Source: Verrucomicrobiota bacterium (GTDB lineage: Bacteria; Verrucomicrobiota; Verrucomicrobiia; Opitutales; Opitutaceae). Taken from it: DNA of 50,204 nucleotides. How positions within the stretch are numbered: the stretch's first letter is position 1; each line of letters opens with the position of its first letter. Shown here piece after piece: positions 33,735 to 42,567 of this stretch. The translations under genes and the position numbers were made by a program. Where the stretch lies: NCBI GenBank assembly GCA_030601755.1, contig JAUWBF010000017.1, positions 1-50,204 on the forward strand. The letters are read 5' to 3'. Below the pieces are notes generated by a model. The model made no database searches and was not told the DNA's origin. It saw only the letters and a program-made list of their open reading frames with translations.

Positions 33735-33891
33735 GCCCGCCACTACGCCGCACCGCCGCGCGCAAGTCCAGCCTCGCCGCACACTGGCGTTCCGCCCCCT
33801 CCAGCCACAGCTTGCCTCTCCACGCGCCTCCCGCCCCTCCACGCGTTCTCCCCGCCTTCACGCCCCCCACCCCCTCGACCCACCCGCCACC

Positions 33892-34650
33892 ATGCGCCCC
33901 CTCCCCGCCCTGCTCCTCGCGGCCCTGCTCGCCGCCTCGCCCGCCTTCGCCGACACCCCGGCCGCATCGCTCACCCTGCGCACCGTGCTCATCGACGGAC
34001 AATCCCAGCTCTTCTCCATCGCCGACTCCACCGGCGCAGGCCGCTGGGCCACGCTCGGCGACAACGTCGACGGCTGGCGGCTCTCCGCCTACGACGACGC
34101 CCGCAAGACGCTCACCCTCGTCCGCGGCGACGAGAAACTCGAACTCGGCCTCGCCTCCGCGCAGATCACCGACGACCGCGACGCCCGCCAAGCCACCCTC
34201 GCCGAGGCCGACGCCCTCCTGAAAAAAATGCGCTTCGAGGAGATGATCGGCGAAACCCTCGAAGCCCAGCAGGCCGCCATGGCCAAGAACATGGGCCGCA
34301 TGCTCGGCGACAGCCTCAACGAGCAGGAACGCGCCGAGTTCGTGGAGTTTCAAAAAAAGGTCATGAAGGTCATGTTCGACGAGATGGACCTGCCCGGCAT
34401 GCGCAAAGAACTCGCCCAGGTCTACGCCAACACCTTTTCGCAGTCCGAGCTCAACGCCATGAGCGATTTCTACTCCACGCCCGCCGGCCGTGCCATGATC
34501 GACAAACAGCCCGCGCTCCAGCAACGCATGACCGAACTCATGATGCCCCGCATGATGCGCGCCATGCCCAAGGTCCAGGAAATGGCCCGCGCCCACGCCG
34601 AGGAACAGGCCGCCAGCAAAAAGGCCGCCGAAGCGAACAACACAAAGTAA
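33892..34650 (+). CDS. DUF2059 family secreted protein
   Basis: 252 residues from ATG 33892. Signal peptide at about 1-20 (LLLAALLAASPAFA). The N-terminal part (about 25-85) is a small beta domain of unknown type. The second half matches DUF2059: LKKMRFEEMIGETLEA, VFDEMDLPGMRKELAQVYANTFSQ without its first residue, ELNAMSDFYSTPAGRAMI, and QQRMTELMMPRMM. The C-terminus is Ala/Lys-rich. It is predicted periplasmic and helical; function unknown. Gene on its own, divergent from dprA. Confidence 0.85.
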   Translation: MRPLPALLLAALLAASPAFADTPAASLTLRTVLIDGQSQLFSIADSTGAGRWATLGDNVDGWRLSAYDDARKTLTLVRGDEKLELGLASAQITDDRDARQATLAEADALLKKMRFEEMIGETLEAQQAAMAKNMGRMLGDSLNEQERAEFVEFQKKVMKVMFDEMDLPGMRKELAQVYANTFSQSELNAMSDFYSTPAGRAMIDKQPALQQRMTELMMPRMMRAMPKVQEMARAHAEEQAASKKAAEANNTK

Positions 34651-34670
34651 ATCCACCGCCCGTCAGTTCC

Positions 34671-34773
34671 GCGTAGGGGCCTTGCTTGCAAGGCCCGTCG
34701 GATGCTCCGTTCAGAAACGAGCGTTCCCCCGACTGCCGCGCACCAACGGGCCTCGCGAGCCAGGCCCCTACGC
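34671..34773. repeat. 103-bp MITE-like element with 28-bp inverted ends
   Basis: Left end GCGTAGGGGCCTTGCTTGCA.. (34671-34698) is an imperfect inverse of the right end ..CCAGGCCCCTACGC (34746-34773), with four mismatches in 28 bp. The 47-bp centre has no coding sense. It lies between the DUF2059 gene and glpD. Confidence 0.85.
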
Positions 34774-34829
34774 CGACACCATCGTTTTGCAGGCGGTCTT
34801 GGGATGGATCACCGCGACGCGCCTCCCGC

Positions 34830-36470
34830 TCAACGTCCGCTCCGTCCGCCCGCCCGGCTCGCCGGGTCCGTGAACACGTAGCCGCGCGCCAACTCCGTGT
34901 AGGCCGACACCTGCGCCGCCACCCACGCCTCGTCACGCCCCAGCTCAGCCGCCAGCAGCCGCGCCACCGCCGGCGCCGCCTCGATCGACGCCCGCGCGTC
35001 GAGCAACAACGCCCGCGTGCGCCGCGCCAGCACGTCCTCCACCGTGCGCGCCATCTCGCGCCGCGCGTGCCAAACCACCTCGCACCGCCGATACGGCAAT
35101 GCCGGGTGCAACCGCTCGCCCAGCGACGCGTCGCCCTCGGCCAACGCCTCCACCGCCGCCGCGTCCGCGCCATAGACGCCGAGCCACCGCTCGCCACCCG
35201 CCCCCGCCCCGCCGGCCGCGCCCGCCATCGCCGCCGTTTCCTGCGGACCCGCCCAGCCATGAATGCGCAGGTCGTGCGTGCGGCAGGCCCGCGACGCCAG
35301 TCCCGCCACCGTCTCGGCCTGGTCGACCACGTCCTCGGCCATCTTGCGGTAGGTCGTCCACTTGCCGCCCGTCACCGTCAGCAGGCCGCTCTCGCCGATC
35401 AAAATCGTGTGGTCACGCGACAGCGCCGCCGTGCCCCCGCCGTCACCGCCCGCCTTCACCAGCGGACGCAGCCCCGCATAGATGCTCAGCACATCGTCCG
35501 CCGTCGGGTCGGCCGTCAGGTATTTGCAAGCGTGCTCCAGCACGAACGCCCGCTCCTCGTCCAGCGCGCGCGGCTCGACCGACGCCCCCGGCAACGGCGT
35601 GTCCGTCGTGCCCACCACCACGCGGTCGTGCCACGGCACCGCGAACAGCACGCGCCCGTCGGCGGTCTTCGGCACCATGATCGCCGCGCGCCCGGGCAAA
35701 AACCGCTTCGGCAACACCAGATGGATGCCCTGGCTCACCGCCACCACCGGCCGCGCGCCCGCGTCGTCGCGCCGGCGTAGTTCATCCACGAATACACCGG
35801 TCGCGTTGACCACGCACCGCGCCCGCACCGTGAACTCGCGCCCCGTCTCCGCGTCGCGCGCCTCGGCGCCGGCCACCAGCCCGCCCTCCTTCACCAGACC
35901 CGTCACCGCGCAGTGGTTGACCACCGCCGCGCCCAGCTCCGCCGCGGTCTGCGCGAGGTTCACCGCCAACCGCGCGTCGTCGAACTGGCCGTCGTGATAA
36001 ATCACGCCGCCGGTCAACCCGTCCGTCTCGATCGTCGGGATGTGGGCGACCGTCTCGTCGCGGTCAAGGTGCCGCGACGGCGCCAGGCCGAGGTTGCCGG
36101 CCATGCGGTCATAGACCTTCATGCCGATGCCGTAGAACGGCCCCTCCCACCAGTGATAGTTGGGAATCACGAACGCCAGGTCGCGCACCAGATGCGGCGC
36201 GTTGCGCGCCAGCCGCCCGCGCTCGCGCAGCGCCTCCAGCACCAACGACACGTTGCCCTGCCGCAGGTAGCGCACGCCGCCGTGCACGAGCTTGGTCGAG
36301 CGGCTCGACGTGCCCTTCGCAAAATCGTCGCGCTCCAGCAACGCCACCCGGTGCCCGCGCGCCGCTGCATCGACCGCCACGCCCAGCCCCGTCGCCCCGC
36401 CGCCGACCACCAGCAGGTCGAAGACCTCGCCGCCGTCCGCCAGCCGCTGCATCGCCGCCGCTCGGTTCAT
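34830..36470 (-). CDS. glpD: Glycerol-3-phosphate dehydrogenase (FAD-dependent)
   Basis: 546 residues from ATG 36470, overlapping the glpK stop by ATGA. It oxidises glycerol 3-phosphate to dihydroxyacetone phosphate at the membrane, passing electrons to quinone. The FAD-binding motif [20 protein letters not shown] (about 21-40) is followed by the family block [19 protein letters not shown] (about 57-75); later come [30 protein letters not shown], and [16 protein letters not shown]. The C-terminal domain (about 420-540) is the usual helical cap, followed by a Gly/Arg-rich end. Confidence 0.96.
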   Translation of the reverse strand: MNRAAAMQRLADGGEVFDLLVVGGGATGLGVAVDAAARGHRVALLERDDFAKGTSSRSTKLVHGGVRYLRQGNVSLVLEALRERGRLARNAPHLVRDLAFVIPNYHWWEGPFYGIGMKVYDRMAGNLGLAPSRHLDRDETVAHIPTIETDGLTGGVIYHDGQFDDARLAVNLAQTAAELGAAVVNHCAVTGLVKEGGLVAGAEARDAETGREFTVRARCVVNATGVFVDELRRRDDAGARPVVAVSQGIHLVLPKRFLPGRAAIMVPKTADGRVLFAVPWHDRVVVGTTDTPLPGASVEPRALDEERAFVLEHACKYLTADPTADDVLSIYAGLRPLVKAGGDGGGTAALSRDHTILIGESGLLTVTGGKWTTYRKMAEDVVDQAETVAGLASRACRTHDLRIHGWAGPQETAAMAGAAGGAGAGGERWLGVYGADAAAVEALAEGDASLGERLHPALPYRRCEVVWHARREMARTVEDVLARRTRALLLDARASIEAAPAVARLLAAELGRDEAWVAAQVSAYTELARGYVFTDPASRAGGRSGR

Positions 36471-37975
36471 GCATCCTCCGGCTTCGCCCAGCCCTTGGCG
36501 CGACCGAGCGCGCGGTCCCAGCCGCGGCGCAGGTCCGCCATCTCGGCCGCCGGACGCTCCGGCGCGAACGTTGTATCCACCTGCCAATGACGCGCGATCT
36601 CGTCGCGTCCCGGCCAGAAGCCGATCGCCATACCCGCGAGGTAGGCCGCGCCCATCGCGGTGGTCTCGATGTTTCTCGGACGCACCACCGGCACGCCCAG
36701 CAGGTCCGCCTGGAATCGCAGCATCGGCGCGCTCCGCGAGGCGCCGCCGTCGACGCGCAGCTCCTTGAGCGCGATGCCGCTGTCCTTTTCCATGCACGCG
36801 ATCAAGTCGGCGCTCTGAAACGCTATCGCCTCCAACGCCGCCCGGCAAAAGTGCGCGCGATTCGTCCCGCGCGTCATGCCCACCGCCGCGCCGCGCGCAT
36901 ACGGGTCCCAGTGCGGCGCGCCCAGCCCCGCGAACGCCGGCACGAGGAACAGCCCGCCCGCATCCGGCACCGACGCGGCCAGCGCGTCCAGCTCCTGCGC
37001 CGACTTCACCAGCTGCAGCTCGTCGCGCAGCCACTGGATCACCGCGCCGCCCACAAAGACCGAGCCCTCAAGGGCGTATTCGGTTTTCCCCGACACGCGC
37101 CAGGCGACGGTCGTCAGCAAATTGTTCTCTGACGCCACCGGCTCGGCGCCGGTGTTCATCAGCAGGAAACAACCCGTGCCGTAAGTGTTCTTGGCCATGC
37201 CCGGCGCGAAGCACGTCTGCCCGAAGAGCGCCGCGTGCTGGTCGCCCGCCATGCCGGCGATCGGAGCGCCGCCCGGGAACAGGTTGCGGTCGACCTCGCC
37301 GAACACCTCCGAGTTGGAACGCACCTGCGGCAACATCGCGCGAGGCACGCCAAATAGCTTGAGCATGTCCTCGTCCCACTCGCCCGTGCGCAGGTCGAGC
37401 AGCAGCGTGCGCGACGCGTTGGTCACGTCGGTCGCATGGACCCGCCCTCCGGTCAGCCGCCAGAGCAGCCACGAGTCGACCGTGCCGAAGAGCAGCTTGC
37501 CCGCCTCCGCCCGGGCGCGCGCGCCGGACACGTTGTCGAGAATCCAGCGGATCTTGGTCGCCGAGAAATACGGGTCGAGCAGCAGCCCCGTGCGCTCCGT
37601 CACCAACGGCTCCGCGCCGTCGGCCTTCAGCTTCGCGCAAAAATCCGCCGTGCGCCGGTCCTGCCAGACGATCGCGTTGTAAACCGGCCGGCCCGTGTCG
37701 CGATCCCACACGATGGTCGTCTCGCGCTGGTTGGTGACCCCCACCGCCGCGATGGACGACGTGCCGAGATTGGCCTGGGCCAACGCCTCGCCGATGGTCG
37801 CGTTCTGACTCGACCAGATCGCCATCGGATCATGCTCCACCCAGCCCGGCCGCGGATAGATCTGCGGAAACTCCCGCTGCGCGCTGCCGACCGCCTGCCC
37901 CGACTGATCAAAAACAATCGCGCGCGACGACGTGGTGCCCTGGTCCAAGGCGAGGATGTAGCGGGGTGTGCTCAT
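36467..37975 (-). CDS. glpK: Glycerol kinase
   Basis: 502 residues from ATG 37975; GTG/ATG codons up to 37996 are in frame. FGGY family kinase that phosphorylates glycerol. Diagnostic elements: [16 protein letters not shown] (about 8-23), [58 protein letters not shown], and [10 protein letters not shown] with FQADLLG. With glpD it forms the pathway glycerol to glycerol 3-phosphate to DHAP. No glpF transporter is seen. It is divergent from a TetR regulator that probably controls other genes. Confidence 0.97.
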   Translation of the reverse strand: MSTPRYILALDQGTTSSRAIVFDQSGQAVGSAQREFPQIYPRPGWVEHDPMAIWSSQNATIGEALAQANLGTSSIAAVGVTNQRETTIVWDRDTGRPVYNAIVWQDRRTADFCAKLKADGAEPLVTERTGLLLDPYFSATKIRWILDNVSGARARAEAGKLLFGTVDSWLLWRLTGGRVHATDVTNASRTLLLDLRTGEWDEDMLKLFGVPRAMLPQVRSNSEVFGEVDRNLFPGGAPIAGMAGDQHAALFGQTCFAPGMAKNTYGTGCFLLMNTGAEPVASENNLLTTVAWRVSGKTEYALEGSVFVGGAVIQWLRDELQLVKSAQELDALAASVPDAGGLFLVPAFAGLGAPHWDPYARGAAVGMTRGTNRAHFCRAALEAIAFQSADLIACMEKDSGIALKELRVDGGASRSAPMLRFQADLLGVPVVRPRNIETTAMGAAYLAGMAIGFWPGRDEIARHWQVDTTFAPERPAAEMADLRRGWDRALGRAKGWAKPEDA

Positions 37976-38071
37976 GGGGCTTGGCTGATTCAACACCGCT
38001 CCGTTCCAAGCTCAACCCGCAGAGCCGCTTCCCCGCAAAATTCACCTTGGTCCAAACTTTTCGCTTGAAAT

Positions 38072-38087
38072 TAGACTAAATAGTCAA
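38072..38087. promoter_or_regulatory. TetR-family operator, copy 1 (own promoter)
   Basis: TAGACT-AAAT-AGTCAA, an inverted repeat 16 bp before the TetR start. The extended form ends in TAGA/TCTA (38072-38094). The second copy is at 38790-38805; 16 bp (ACTAAATAGTCAACTA) are identical in both. It overlaps the likely core promoter (TTGAAA at about 38065). Confidence 0.75.
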
Positions 38088-38102
38088 CTATCTAGGCGAA
38101 TC

Positions 38103-38714
38103 ATGGGACGCACCTCCGACGCCAAAGAACGCCTGATGGCCGCCGCGACCGAGCTGATCTGGGAAGACAGCTACGGCGCCGTGACCATTGACGACATCTG
38201 CAAGCGGGCCGACGTGCGCAAGGGCAGCTTTTATTACTTCTTCCCCGGCAAGGCCGAGCTGGCCGTCGCCGCCATCGAGGACCTCTGGGTCCGCGAGTGG
38301 CAGCCCTTCATCGCCCGCCACCTCTCCCCCGAGCTGGAGCCCGCCGAGCGCTTCCGCGGTTATCTGGAGGCGATCGTCGCCCAACAGCACCGGCTCGCCG
38401 AGCAGCGCGGCAAGGTGCTCGGTTGCCCCGCATGCTCGGTTGGCAGCGAGGTTTGCAATAGCCAGCTCGAGCTCCGCGACGCCATCCGCGAGGTCTTCGC
38501 CAAGAAACGCCGCTACTACGAATCCGCCATCCGCGACGCCATCGCCGCCAATGCCATGCCCGCCTGCGACCCAGCCGAAATGGCCAACGCCCTCTTCGGC
38601 CTGATCAACGGCCTCACCACCCAGGCCCGCATCATGAACGACCTCGCCATTCTCAAGCACCTGCCCGACCTCGGCCTGAGCCTCCTGAAACTCAAGACGC
38701 CCGCCACCGCCTGA
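38103..38714 (+). CDS. TetR family repressor (NemR/AcrR-like)
   Basis: 203 residues. N-terminal helix-turn-helix at about 25-45 (VTIDDICKRADVRKGSFYYFFPGKAEL). The ligand domain contains GKVLGCPACSVGSEV (about 101-115), the place where NemR-like proteins have a conserved GC motif with a redox-active Cys; two further Cys are near. NemR senses quinones, aldehydes and hypochlorite and represses an Old Yellow Enzyme gene. The downstream genes here include such an enzyme, and matching operators lie before this gene and before 38815. It therefore likely represses itself and the downstream set. Confidence 0.9.
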   Translation: MGRTSDAKERLMAAATELIWEDSYGAVTIDDICKRADVRKGSFYYFFPGKAELAVAAIEDLWVREWQPFIARHLSPELEPAERFRGYLEAIVAQQHRLAEQRGKVLGCPACSVGSEVCNSQLELRDAIREVFAKKRRYYESAIRDAIAANAMPACDPAEMANALFGLINGLTTQARIMNDLAILKHLPDLGLSLLKLKTPATA

Positions 38715-38789
38715 TCCGTCACCCGCTTCCTCACACCAACACCGACTCCTCCACGCCGCGTTTTGAACGCGTTTTTTTAGCCCACATAC

Positions 38790-38805
38790 TTTACTAAATA
38801 GTCAA
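38790..38805. promoter_or_regulatory. TetR-family operator, copy 2 (downstream operon)
   Basis: TTTACT-AAAT-AGTCAA, ending 9 bp before ATG 38815. It shares ACTAAATAGTCAACTA with copy 1, so the same repressor should control the small ORF, thioredoxin and SDR genes. Confidence 0.75.
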
Positions 38806-38814
38806 CTACACGCC

Positions 38815-39006
38815 ATGAACGTCTATCATCACACCCAACTGCCGCGCACCTACCGCCGCGTTTCCGCCCCCGCCATAACCAGCCTGGCCTCCACTCCAGC
38901 CCAAGCCGCCCGCCTCGCCGCCCTCAGCGGTCACGCGGCCCGCACTCTCTGGGACCATCACCTGATCGACCGCCTGCAGGCCCCCGTCTCCCGCTTCCGC
39001 GAATAA
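38815..39006 (+). CDS. Hypothetical protein, 63 aa
   Basis: Starts MNVYHHTQLPRTYRRVSAPA directly behind the operator, so it is the first gene of the regulated operon. Two short helices can be imagined (ASTPAQAARLAALSGHAARTL and LIDRLQAPVSRF). No cysteines, no membrane segment and no recognised family. His, Arg and Ala are over-represented. Its position argues for translation; it might instead be only a leader. Confidence 0.55.
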   Translation: MNVYHHTQLPRTYRRVSAPAITSLASTPAQAARLAALSGHAARTLWDHHLIDRLQAPVSRFRE

Positions 39007-39043
39007 CCCAGCCACTTCTCCCGTTAACCATCGACCATCCGCC

Positions 39044-39370
39044 ATGAACACCGTCCTCCACCTCACCGAGTCCTCCCTCGCCAACGCCATCGCCGCCTCC
39101 CACGACCGCCCCGTCCTCGTCGACTTCTGGGCTCCGTGGTGCGGACCGTGCAAGGCCCTCGCGCCCACCATCGACCGCCTCGCCGCCGACCTCGGTCAAC
39201 GCGCCGTGATCGCCAAGCTCGACGTCGACGACGCCCCCGAGGCCGCCTCCGCGCACGACGTCCGCTCCATCCCCACCCTCATCGTCTTCCGCCACGGCCG
39301 GGAAGCCGCCCGCCTCGTCGGCCTGCAATCCGCCGCCGCCCTCACCCAGGCCATCGAAACCGCCGCCTGA
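39044..39370 (+). CDS. Thioredoxin
   Basis: 108 residues with the full thioredoxin fold: VLVDFWAPWCGPCKALAPTIDRLA carries the redox CGPC site (about residues 31-34), then AKLDVDDAPEAASAHDVRSIPTLIVFRHG with the cis-Pro. It is cytoplasmic, with no signal peptide. It lies in the TetR-controlled operon with an SDR and an OYE-type reductase, pointing to repair of thiols after electrophile or quinone stress rather than a housekeeping trxA. Confidence 0.95.
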   Translation: MNTVLHLTESSLANAIAASHDRPVLVDFWAPWCGPCKALAPTIDRLAADLGQRAVIAKLDVDDAPEAASAHDVRSIPTLIVFRHGREAARLVGLQSAAALTQAIETAA

Positions 39371-39413
39371 CCCGCCTCCACTTCTCACTTCTTACTTCAA
39401 ACTTCTTACTTCA

Positions 39414-40172
39414 ATGAGCACTTCCTCCTTCACCAATAAAGTCGCCCTCGTCACCGGCGGCACCTCCGGCATCGGCAAGGCCACCGCCATCGCGCTCGCC
39501 GCCGCCGGCGCCAAGGTCGTCCTCTCCGGCCGCCGCGAACCCGAGGGCAACGCCGTCGTCGCCGAGATCACCGCCGCCGGCGACACCGCCTCGTTCTTCA
39601 AAGCCGATGCCTCCGTCGAGTCCGAGATCGCCGCCCTCGTCGCCTTCACCGTCGAGAAATACGGCCGTCTCGACCTCGCCTTCAACAACGCCGGCGTCGA
39701 GCTCGCCGCTCCGGTCTCCGACGCCACCTACGCCGACTACCAACGCGTCTTCGACCTCAACGTCTGGGGCGTGCTCGCCTCCATGAAGCACGAGATCCCC
39801 GCCCTCCTCGCCGCCGGCGGCGGCGCCATCGTCAACACCTCCTCCGCCCTCGGCCTCATCGGCATGCCCGGCGTCTCCATCTACACCGCCAGCAAACACG
39901 CCGTCGAAGGCCTGTCCAAGGCCGCCGCCCTCGAAGTCGCGAAACAAAAGATCCGCGTCAACACCGTCGCCCCCGCCGTCATCGAGACCGAGATGTTCAA
40001 CCGCTTCGCCGACTCGTCGGAGAAACGTGAATACATGGCCGCCATGCACCCCGTCGGCCACTTCGGCCAGCCCGACGACATCGCCCGCGCCGTGCTCTAC
40101 CTGCTCGATCCCGCCAACACCTTTCTCACCGGCACCCACCTCGTCGTCGACGGCGGCCTCACCGCGCAATGA
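39414..40172 (+). CDS. Short-chain dehydrogenase/reductase
   Basis: 252 residues, classical SDR. NAD(P) motif VTGGTSGIGKATA (about 14-26), an Arg at the end of the second strand (SGRRE) suggesting NADPH use, NNAGVE, the catalytic Ser in NTSSALGLIG, and YTASK with the catalytic Tyr and Lys (about 159-163). The C-terminus ends in LVVDGGLTAQ. It probably reduces a carbonyl or quinone. It lies 43 bp after thioredoxin in the TetR-controlled set. Confidence 0.92.
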   Translation: MSTSSFTNKVALVTGGTSGIGKATAIALAAAGAKVVLSGRREPEGNAVVAEITAAGDTASFFKADASVESEIAALVAFTVEKYGRLDLAFNNAGVELAAPVSDATYADYQRVFDLNVWGVLASMKHEIPALLAAGGGAIVNTSSALGLIGMPGVSIYTASKHAVEGLSKAAALEVAKQKIRVNTVAPAVIETEMFNRFADSSEKREYMAAMHPVGHFGQPDDIARAVLYLLDPANTFLTGTHLVVDGGLTAQ

Positions 40173-40200
40173 TGCCGGCTGTCACCTGAATGCAGAGCTC

Positions 40201-40301
40201 AACGCAAAGGCGCAGAGACGCGAAGGCCGCAAAGCGCCACAGGTGACCTGACGATTGGCCTGAATGCCTCCGCGTCCTTTGCGACTTCGCGCCTTTGCGT
40301 T
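40201..40301. repeat. AACGCAAAGGCGC inverted-repeat element, copy 1
   Basis: AACGCAAAGGCGC (40201-40213) recurs inverted as GCGCCTTTGCGTT (40289-40301). A nested GTCACCTG/CAGGTGAC pair begins just outside the left arm. It lies between the SDR and OYE genes. Copy 2 is at 41574-41652. Confidence 0.85.
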
Positions 40302-40335
40302 AAAACTCCGATCCAAATCCACCGACTCTCCCATC

Positions 40336-41406
40336 ATGCACCTCCTCCAACCCGGCCGCCTCGGCTCCCTCTCCATTCCCAACCGCGTGCTCTTCGCGCC
40401 GCTCACCCGCAAACGCGCCAGCGCCGCCAACATCCCCGGCCAGCTCATGGCCGACTACTACGCCCAGCGCGCCTCCGCCGGCCTGCTCATCGCCGAGGCC
40501 ACCATGGTCGCCGCCGACGCCCAGGCCTGGGAACACCAGCCCGGCATCCACTCCGCCGAGCAGGTCGCCGGCTGGCGCGTCGTCACCGACGCCGTGCACG
40601 CCGCAGGCGGCCGCATCTACCTGCAAATCTGGCACCCCGGCCGCGCCACCCACCCTGCGCTCAACAACGGCGTGCAACCCGTGTCCTCGTCCGACAAGCC
40701 CATCACCGACGGACACATCCACACCCCGCAGGGTAACCAATCCTACCCCGTCCCGCGCCCGCTGCGCACCGACGAGATTCCCGGCATCGTCGACGCCTTC
40801 CGTAAAGCCGCCGCCAACGCCAAGGCCGCCGGCTTCGACGGCGTGCAGGTCCACGGCGCGCACGGCTACCTCATCGACCAGTTCCTGCGCGACGGCGTCA
40901 ACGACCGCACCGACCGCTACGGCGGCTCGCTCGAGAACCGCGCCCGCCTGCTCTTCGAGATCGTCGACGCCGCCGCCGAGTCCTTCGGCATGGACCGCGT
41001 CAGCCTGCGCTTCTCCCCCCGAGTCGACTACAACAGCATGTCCGACAGCGACCCCGCCGCCCTCGTCGAGCACGTCGCCAAGGAAAGCGAGAAACGCGGA
41101 CTCGGCTTCCTCGAGCTCCGCCACCCCAACTACGACGACCCCGCCGAATACGAACTCGCCAAGATCGCCCGCCGCCACTTCAGCGGCGCCCTCGTGCGCA
41201 ACGGCGGCTTCACCCGCGACGCCGGCGAACAGGCGCTCAACGACAACCTCGCCGACGCCATCGCCTACGGAGTGCCCTTCCTCGCCAACCCCGACCTCCC
41301 CCGCCGCTTCCTGCTAAACGCGCCGTTGAATGAACCCGATACATCCACCTTCTACGCGGAGGAGTCGCCCAAGGGATACATCGACTACCCCACCCTCGCC
41401 GCCTAA
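40336..41406 (+). CDS. Old Yellow Enzyme family alkene reductase (NemA-like)
   Basis: 356 residues from ATG 40336. FMN-dependent NADPH reductase of activated alkenes, quinones or nitro compounds. Family features: [20 protein letters not shown] (about 9-28), [30 protein letters not shown] (about 95-108), [19 protein letters not shown] with the His pair (about 172-190), [21 protein letters not shown], and ALVRNGGFT near the end. No membrane segment. With the NemR-like repressor upstream it parallels nemRA of E. coli, although about 160 bp with a palindromic repeat separate it from the SDR gene. Confidence 0.95.
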   Translation: MHLLQPGRLGSLSIPNRVLFAPLTRKRASAANIPGQLMADYYAQRASAGLLIAEATMVAADAQAWEHQPGIHSAEQVAGWRVVTDAVHAAGGRIYLQIWHPGRATHPALNNGVQPVSSSDKPITDGHIHTPQGNQSYPVPRPLRTDEIPGIVDAFRKAAANAKAAGFDGVQVHGAHGYLIDQFLRDGVNDRTDRYGGSLENRARLLFEIVDAAAESFGMDRVSLRFSPRVDYNSMSDSDPAALVEHVAKESEKRGLGFLELRHPNYDDPAEYELAKIARRHFSGALVRNGGFTRDAGEQALNDNLADAIAYGVPFLANPDLPRRFLLNAPLNEPDTSTFYAEESPKGYIDYPTLAA

Positions 41407-41450
41407 TACCAAACACCCATAGCAAACAGACTTCCCGTCAGCCTGGTTTT

Positions 41451-41523
41451 AACCGCGGATTACACGGATTACGCAGATAAACATATCCTTTTGTAATCCG
41501 CGATCATCCGCGTCATCCGCGGT
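41451..41523. repeat. CCGCGGATTACACGGATT-type palindromic repeat
   Basis: AACCGCGGAT (41451-41460) opposes ATCCGCGGT (41515-41523), with several internal CGGAT/ATCCG units on each arm. It can fold into a long interrupted hairpin. Confidence 0.75.
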
Positions 41524-41573
41524 CAAAGTCCAAAAACAAAAGGCAGTTGGTATAAGAAAAATCAACGCAAAGA

Positions 41574-41652
41574 CGCCGAGGCGCCAAGAGGCGCAAGGCA
41601 CAGACTGTCGGGAAAATTTTCCGCGACCTTAGCGACCTCGCGCCTTTGCGTT
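41574..41652. repeat. AACGCAAAGGCGC inverted-repeat element, copy 2
   Basis: AACGCAAAGACGC (41574-41586) opposes GCGCCTTTGCGTT (41640-41652), one mismatch. Shorter interior than copy 1 at 40201-40301. Confidence 0.82.
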
Positions 41653-41718
41653 AAAATTCCTTTCCCTCCTCACCGACTCACGCCGCACCACCGCATCGCA
41701 CCTCAACCGCACCGCGCC

Positions 41719-42246
41719 ATGCCCGCCACCATCACCGCCACCGAATTGTCCGCCCGTCTGCAGATCTCGCCCGGACTCACGTTGATCGACGTGCGCACCC
41801 CGGCCGAGTTTGCCGAGCTGCATGCCGTGCCCGCGCGCAACCTCCCGCTGCCCGACGCCACGCCCGAGGCGCTGGCCGCCCTCGGTCACACCGACCCGTC
41901 CACGCCCGTTTACATCCTCTGCCAGTCCGGCAAACGCGCCGAGTCCTGCGCCGGCCGTCTCGCCGCCGCCGGCTTTGCCGCCCCCGTTGTCGTCACCGGC
42001 GGCACCGAGGCCTGGGCCGCGGCCAACCTCCCCGTCGTGCGCGGCGCGACCGGCATCGGCATCGAACGACAGGTCCGCATCGGAGCCGGCGCGCTGGTGC
42101 TCAGCGGCGTGGTGCTCTCGGTGACGGTGCACCCCGGGTTTGTGTGGTTGTCCGGTTTTGTCGGAGCCGGACTGATATTTGCCGGCCTCACCGGCTTCTG
42201 CGGCATGGGCCTACTGCTCGCCAAGGCTCCTTGGAACCGCCGGTAA
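41719..42246 (+). CDS. Rhodanese fused to DUF2892-like membrane domain
   Basis: 175 residues. The N-terminal rhodanese domain (about 1-110) has LIDVRTPAEFAELHAVPARNLPLPD, the active-site loop ILCQSGKRAE with catalytic Cys, and VVVTGGTEAW. Two membrane helices follow (about 122-142 and 148-168), matching DUF2892, which is often fused to or next to rhodaneses. It probably transfers sulfur or senses thiols at the inner face of the membrane. Start ATG 41719. Confidence 0.9.
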   Translation: MPATITATELSARLQISPGLTLIDVRTPAEFAELHAVPARNLPLPDATPEALAALGHTDPSTPVYILCQSGKRAESCAGRLAAAGFAAPVVVTGGTEAWAAANLPVVRGATGIGIERQVRIGAGALVLSGVVLSVTVHPGFVWLSGFVGAGLIFAGLTGFCGMGLLLAKAPWNRR

Positions 42247-42313
42247 ACGCCCCCCGCCAGAAGACTTGACGCAAGTGCGATTGGCGGCACGTTTACCCGT
42301 CCGCCAACCTCAT

Positions 42314-42387
42314 TGCCTGATGGTGTAATGGCAGCACAGGTGACTTTGACTCACCTAGTCATGGTTCGAATCCATGTCGGGCAGCCA
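42314..42387 (+). tRNA. tRNA-Gln (anticodon UUG)
   Basis: Acceptor TGCCTGA pairs with TCGGGCA, G discriminator and encoded CCA (42385-42387). Anticodon stem GGTGA/TCACC encloses CTTTGAC with anticodon TTG; the T-arm has GGTTCGAATCC. The last 11 bp of the tRNA plus four more bases recur at 49405-49419, marking it as the insertion site of the downstream island. Confidence 0.95.
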
Positions 42388-42391
42388 CTTT
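42377..42391 (+). repeat. Putative attL: tRNA-Gln 3' end
   Basis: TCGGGCAGCCACTTT, identical to 49405-49419. The two copies bound a 7.0-kb segment. Confidence 0.8.
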
Positions 42392-42397
42392 GGATCC

Positions 42398-42444
42398 AAA
42401 CCCGAACTTTTGCGAAAACCGTAGAAGTTCGGGTTTAATTTTTT
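42398..42444 (+). terminator. Terminator after tRNA-Gln
   Basis: AAACCCGAACTT (42398-42409) pairs with AAGTTCGGGTTT (42425-42436), followed by AATTTTTT. Confidence 0.88.
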
Positions 42445-42470
42445 CGGATATGGAGGTTTACGGCAGGAGT

Positions 42471-42567
42471 AAAACTTTGACGGTTTTTCCGCAGGTTCGG
42501 ATTGGATCAAAGAATTTGGCCTGATTCCCCTCTTGGAGGCTCGGTGGTGGGAAAACCGTCAAAGTTT
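42471..42567. repeat. Inverted repeat at end of the minus-strand island operon
   Basis: AAAACTTTGACGGTTTTTCC (42471-42490) and the near-inverse GGGAAAACCGTCAAAGTTTT (42549-42567 or one base either side), 58 bp apart. The right arm covers the last codons and stop of the 42559 gene. Confidence 0.7.

Larger units (their letters stand above)
41407..41718. other. 312-bp intergenic stretch made mostly of repeats
   Basis: No gene is seen. It contains two different inverted-repeat elements in tandem (41451-41523 and 41574-41652), listed separately. No clear promoter for the following rhodanese gene can be picked out. Confidence 0.7.

Noticed and set aside
32986-34656. A 556-residue minus-strand frame over the DUF2059 gene and part of dprA
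   Set aside because: It overlaps two recognisable genes in other frames and shows no family motif.
41719-42246. The rhodanese-DUF2892 gene as part of the NemR-like regulon
   Set aside because: More than 300 bp of repeats separates it from the OYE gene and no operator copy precedes it.
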